Positions 62,901 to 64,000 of a stretch of DNA of 64,000 nucleotides are shown here, one piece after another. Positions within the stretch are counted from its first letter, which is position 1. The number at the start of each line of letters is the position of its first letter. Made by a program: the position numbers and the translations under genes. The notes beneath the pieces were generated by a model that was not told the origin of the DNA, ran no database searches, and saw only the letters and a list, made by a program, of their open reading frames with translations. Source of the stretch: Dicaeum eximium (lineage: Eukaryota; Chordata; Aves; Passeriformes; Dicaeidae); the NCBI GenBank assembly GCA_013396995.1, contig VWZP01004604.1, positions 650,001-714,000 on the forward strand, written 5' to 3'.

Positions 62901-63842
62901 GTCATTTCTTTGATAAATATTCAGATACCACATTCATATAAACATTTAGATATTAAATTTGTAGTGGAAGAGTTATAAAAAGTTAAGTTAAAAATTATTA
63001 CATACAAAACCATACAATTTCAGATGACTGACAGAATAAAATTTTTTCATTCTTTTGTTCAACTCACCTCAAAATTATAGCTTAGACAAAGTTCTAAGGA
63101 CTGAGAACATAGCTTGGTATTGTTTTGAGCCAAATACACCTGGGCCATCAGTAAGTGTGCATCTGCATAAGAAGGATTCCTTTCCAGACAGTAATGTAGA
63201 TTACTATGGGCTGCTTCAATATCCCCTAGGAAGTGGGGAAAGGAAGGGAAAGTAAAAAAGCAGTTTATATGACATACAGCTATACATATATATACACATA
63301 CTCACATATATATATATATATGTTATATACAACATTTTTATTCGCCAATTTTTTTAAATAAATGTCAACATCCAGTGAATAAACTCATATACAAAGTATT
63401 ATACGGTTATGACATGAAATCAAAAGCAGGTCAAAGGTATAGTGTTTTCTCACTACTCCATCTGTAAGTCATTCAATGAATTAACTTTTTGAGAAACAAG
63501 AGATAAAAAAATACTGTATTTATATATCTGTACAATTAAGATACTCTCATATAAAGGACAAAAAAGTGAAGAGCAAACATTCTTCACTTAGCTGTAACAT
63601 AGTATTCTGTAATGAAAGAAAAACATTCATTATTATTTCCAAGTGTAAAATTATTTTTTTTTAATTAAATAAACTAAGGAAGCAGTTAACTACCTATTCA
63701 TATAACTATTACCTGACAAGTACTTCACTTTTGCAATTAAAAAGACAGCTTGTTGAAGACCAGGCACAGTTTTTACAACAGTTTCAAGAACTGAAGCACA
63801 GTGCTTGAGAAGTGGTGATGGAGACTGCCCAGGACTTGCAGG
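44894..63842 (-). CDS. TTC21B: TTC21B / IFT139, tetratricopeptide protein of the IFT-A complex (last 18 coding exons)
   Basis: Eighteen exons join in frame to 854 residues and a TGA. Human TTC21B is about 1316 residues, so the first ~460 lie beyond 64 kb. The protein is IFT139, a peripheral subunit of the IFT-A complex that drives retrograde transport in cilia. In humans mutations cause nephronophthisis 12 and Jeune-type thoracic dysplasia. The visible sequence is almost entirely TPR-like helical pairs (for example LLAQVYLAQ-, LLLGDAYMNIQEPDEAIEAYEQAL, LARLYLAQDD, LLLADIYIQSAKYDMAGELL), with no catalytic motif or membrane segment. The paralogue TTC21A is less likely: I recall closer wording in TTC21B, and TTC21B is the known neighbour of GALNT3. 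One intron begins with GC rather than GT. No stop or frameshift was seen. Confidence 0.95.
45903..45970 (-). CDS. TTC21B: TTC21B exon (68 nt)
   Basis: The acceptor is tttaattacag and the donor is CATAAG|GTAGAA. It encodes YRLAFNYLKGKRYVDAIDVC then HK. The first Gly codon is split with the preceding exon. Confidence 0.93.
48241..48361 (-). CDS. TTC21B: TTC21B exon with a GC donor
   Basis: The acceptor is attttgcag. It is 121 nt. It encodes SCCKAYEYMGYIMEKEQAYK, DAAINYEMAWKYGNQTNPTV. To keep the frame into the next exon (GYRLAFNYL) the exon must end GTAG at 48241, and the intron then begins GCACGT. A nearby GT at 48236-48235 would leave two surplus bases and shift the frame. Confidence 0.88.
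50030..50254 (-). CDS. TTC21B: TTC21B exon
   Basis: The acceptor is tttttactgcag and the donor is AACAGG|GTAAGT. It is 225 nt, phase 0. It encodes KDHIPALLGMATAYMILKQT, RARNQLKRISKMSWNPIDAE and LLLADIYIQSAKYDMAGELL. Confidence 0.95.
51916..52111 (-). CDS. TTC21B: TTC21B exon
   Basis: The acceptor is tctgataatag and the donor is GCTGAG|GTTAGT. It is 196 nt. It encodes NSTEKQESVQLAVRTAGNLL, QGHIQLRIMENYCLMATKQK and ALNTFTEIVVAE. Confidence 0.94.
52516..52677 (-). CDS. TTC21B: TTC21B exon
   Basis: The acceptor is aaccgtgtag and the donor is ATAGG|GTAGGT. It is 162 nt. It encodes YTGEPNDALRHFNKARKDSD, NAVYNMIEICLNPDNETVGG and EVFENLDADI. Confidence 0.93.
53069..53219 (-). CDS. TTC21B: TTC21B exon
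   Basis: The acceptor is tctatatttag and the donor is CTTTG|GTACTT. It is 151 nt. It encodes NYATLSRLIDLLRRAGKLEE, VPRFLLMAEKHSSRTKLEPG and FHYCKGLYL, with Trp split over the junction. Confidence 0.93.
53966..54047 (-). CDS. TTC21B: TTC21B exon (82 nt)
   Basis: The acceptor is aatactgtag and the donor is GCCAG|GTGAAT. It encodes MADLMFRKQDYEQAVFHFQQ then LLERKP, a single TPR. It is short and was recovered by phase and splice sites. Confidence 0.93.
55185..55295 (-). CDS. TTC21B: TTC21B exon
   Basis: The acceptor is tcaatatgcag and the donor is ACAATG|GTATGT. It is 111 nt, phase 0. It encodes AMLELARLYLAQDDTDACQH and LLLKNDQDNEAATM. Confidence 0.94.
55956..56144 (-). CDS. TTC21B: TTC21B exon
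   Basis: The acceptor is tccccacaccag and the donor is AATAAG|GTCAGT. It is 189 nt, phase 0. It encodes ARELQGRVLKRAQVEQLDAV, QKQLAAEICAEIAKH and NYEKAIKFYKEALVHCETNN. Confidence 0.94.
57439..57545 (-). CDS. TTC21B: TTC21B exon
   Basis: The acceptor is attcttacag and the donor is CAACAG|GTAAAA. It is 107 nt. It encodes NEVSSLMEDVRYQVLLAKIY then SKMEKIDRAIVSLQQ. Confidence 0.94.
58974..59112 (-). CDS. TTC21B: TTC21B exon
   Basis: The acceptor is ttttcttcaag and the donor is CCTG|GTAGGA. It is 139 nt. It encodes AIGYYEAAVRNGQQNFLCYD, LAELLMKLKQYEQAEKVLQQ and ALDHEP. Confidence 0.94.
59491..59601 (-). CDS. TTC21B: TTC21B exon
   Basis: The acceptor is actgttgaag and the donor is TCAAAG|GTATTC. 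It is 111 nt, phase 0. It encodes PDEAIEAYEQALKKNPKDPS and KIGKALIKTHNYSK, one TPR and the first helix of the next. Confidence 0.94.
60616..60688 (-). CDS. TTC21B: TTC21B exon (73 nt)
   Basis: The acceptor is ctgtttccag and the donor is CAAGAG|GTGAGT. It encodes DLVEKLPSAHTFLLLGDAYM then NIQE. It is too short to stand as its own open frame. Shadow frames of 61-62 residues lie on the opposite strand. Confidence 0.92.
60992..61230 (-). CDS. TTC21B: TTC21B exon
   Basis: The acceptor is attgtttccag and the donor is TATAG|GTAAAA. It is 239 nt. It encodes HEAAIVIQDAMNEFSGTPEE, ADLAIAQGDVKHALTML and EKMADIYLQYRKDKKLYAAC. Confidence 0.94.
61927..62151 (-). CDS. TTC21B: TTC21B exon
   Basis: The acceptor is a T-run then ag (ttttttag) and the donor is GAGCCG|GTAAGA. 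It is 225 nt, phase 0. It encodes VREHPVYHLIKAQTQKKVGE, a Lys/Ser-rich loop (KPTASSKTKGKS), and FLELVEAHRLNGEP. The first codon is GTG (Val), not a start. Confidence 0.94.
63068..63225 (-). CDS. TTC21B: TTC21B exon
   Basis: The acceptor is cacttcctag and the donor is TTTGAG|GTGAGT. It is 158 nt. It encodes GDIEAAHSNLHYCLERNPSY, ADAHLLMAQVYLAQ and SQSLELCLSYNFE, a clear pair of TPR units. Confidence 0.94.
63265..63331. repeat. AT-rich simple repeat (TA/CATA)n
   Basis: Alternating ta with cata interruptions (tacatatatatacacatact then catatatatatatatatgt) lies in a TTC21B intron just downstream of an exon in the minus sense. It is likely length-variable. Confidence 0.75.
63713..63842 (-). CDS. 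TTC21B: TTC21B exon (first in window)
   Basis: The acceptor is gctcttag and the donor is GTCAG|GTAATA. It is 130 nt, starting in phase 0. It encodes PASPGQSPSPLLKHCASVLE through GLQQAVFLIAKVKYLS. The exon before it is outside the window. Confidence 0.9.
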
Positions 63843-64000
63843 CTAAGAGCAAAAAAAACCAATTAATAGAAAAAGAACCCCAACAAACCAACAAAAAACC
63901 AGCATTTGAGTCAACAGGTTTTAGATTTAGATTTCTTTTTAAGTCTGAGTTTCACTTTAAACTCAAATGAGCATTAGCAAAGCCTTGTTATTTACTCCAG

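Larger units (their letters stand above)
44972..64000 (-). other. TTC21B: TTC21B introns
   Basis: The introns range from 379 bases (59113-59490) to 2.3 kb (45971-48240). All are AT-rich with mostly canonical GT-AG ends. I found no nested gene, RNA gene or recognised transposable element. The bases after 63842 belong to the intron leading to the next upstream exon. Confidence 0.6.

Noticed and set aside
1..64000. Search for a new defence, CRISPR-like or mobile system
   Set aside because: The window is a vertebrate genomic block with three known genes. No regularly spaced repeats, cassette genes or unknown conserved coding sequence were found.

Overview
The window is ordinary vertebrate nuclear DNA, most likely from a bird. 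It is AT-rich, its genes are split into many short exons with GT-AG introns, and it has one CpG island. I also see a CR1-type LINE tail and an LTR-like repeat of a kind I know from bird genomes. Three protein genes can be reconstructed exon by exon. All three stay open across every predicted junction, and their order matches the vertebrate block CSRNP3 - GALNT3 - TTC21B (human 2q24.3). I see no bacterial or phage-like system, no CRISPR array, and no rRNA or tRNA gene.

Region 1 (1-19 kb, + strand) holds the 3' part of CSRNP3, a nuclear Cys/Ser-rich transcription factor. Its last three coding exons are 3829-4088, 7601-7897 and 9371-10402. They encode the basic region, the Cys-rich domain and the acidic C-terminal half. 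A 3' UTR with several possible poly(A) signals follows, then a long AT-rich stretch without coding sequence.

Region 2 (21-40.7 kb, - strand) holds the whole of GALNT3, a Golgi polypeptide GalNAc-transferase. Ten coding exons (32778 down to 22231) give 631 residues. A non-coding first exon lies in the CpG island at about 40 kb and ends at a good donor at 40407. CSRNP3 and GALNT3 converge tail to tail. GALNT3 intron 1 (7.5 kb) carries a diverged LTR-like element.

Region 3 (44.4-64 kb, - strand) holds the last 18 coding exons of TTC21B (IFT139), a tetratricopeptide protein of the ciliary IFT-A complex. They give 854 residues to the stop; the N-terminal part lies beyond 64 kb.

The three genes do not form one pathway. 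They are linked by conserved synteny. The more unusual points are a GC-AG intron in TTC21B, a 20-bp minisatellite with an ATG in every unit at the GALNT3 promoter or 5' UTR, uORFs in the predicted GALNT3 leader, a local excess of octamer motifs in CSRNP3 introns, and several long perfect palindromes. All coordinates come from reading splice sites and frames by eye. No alignment or search was run.
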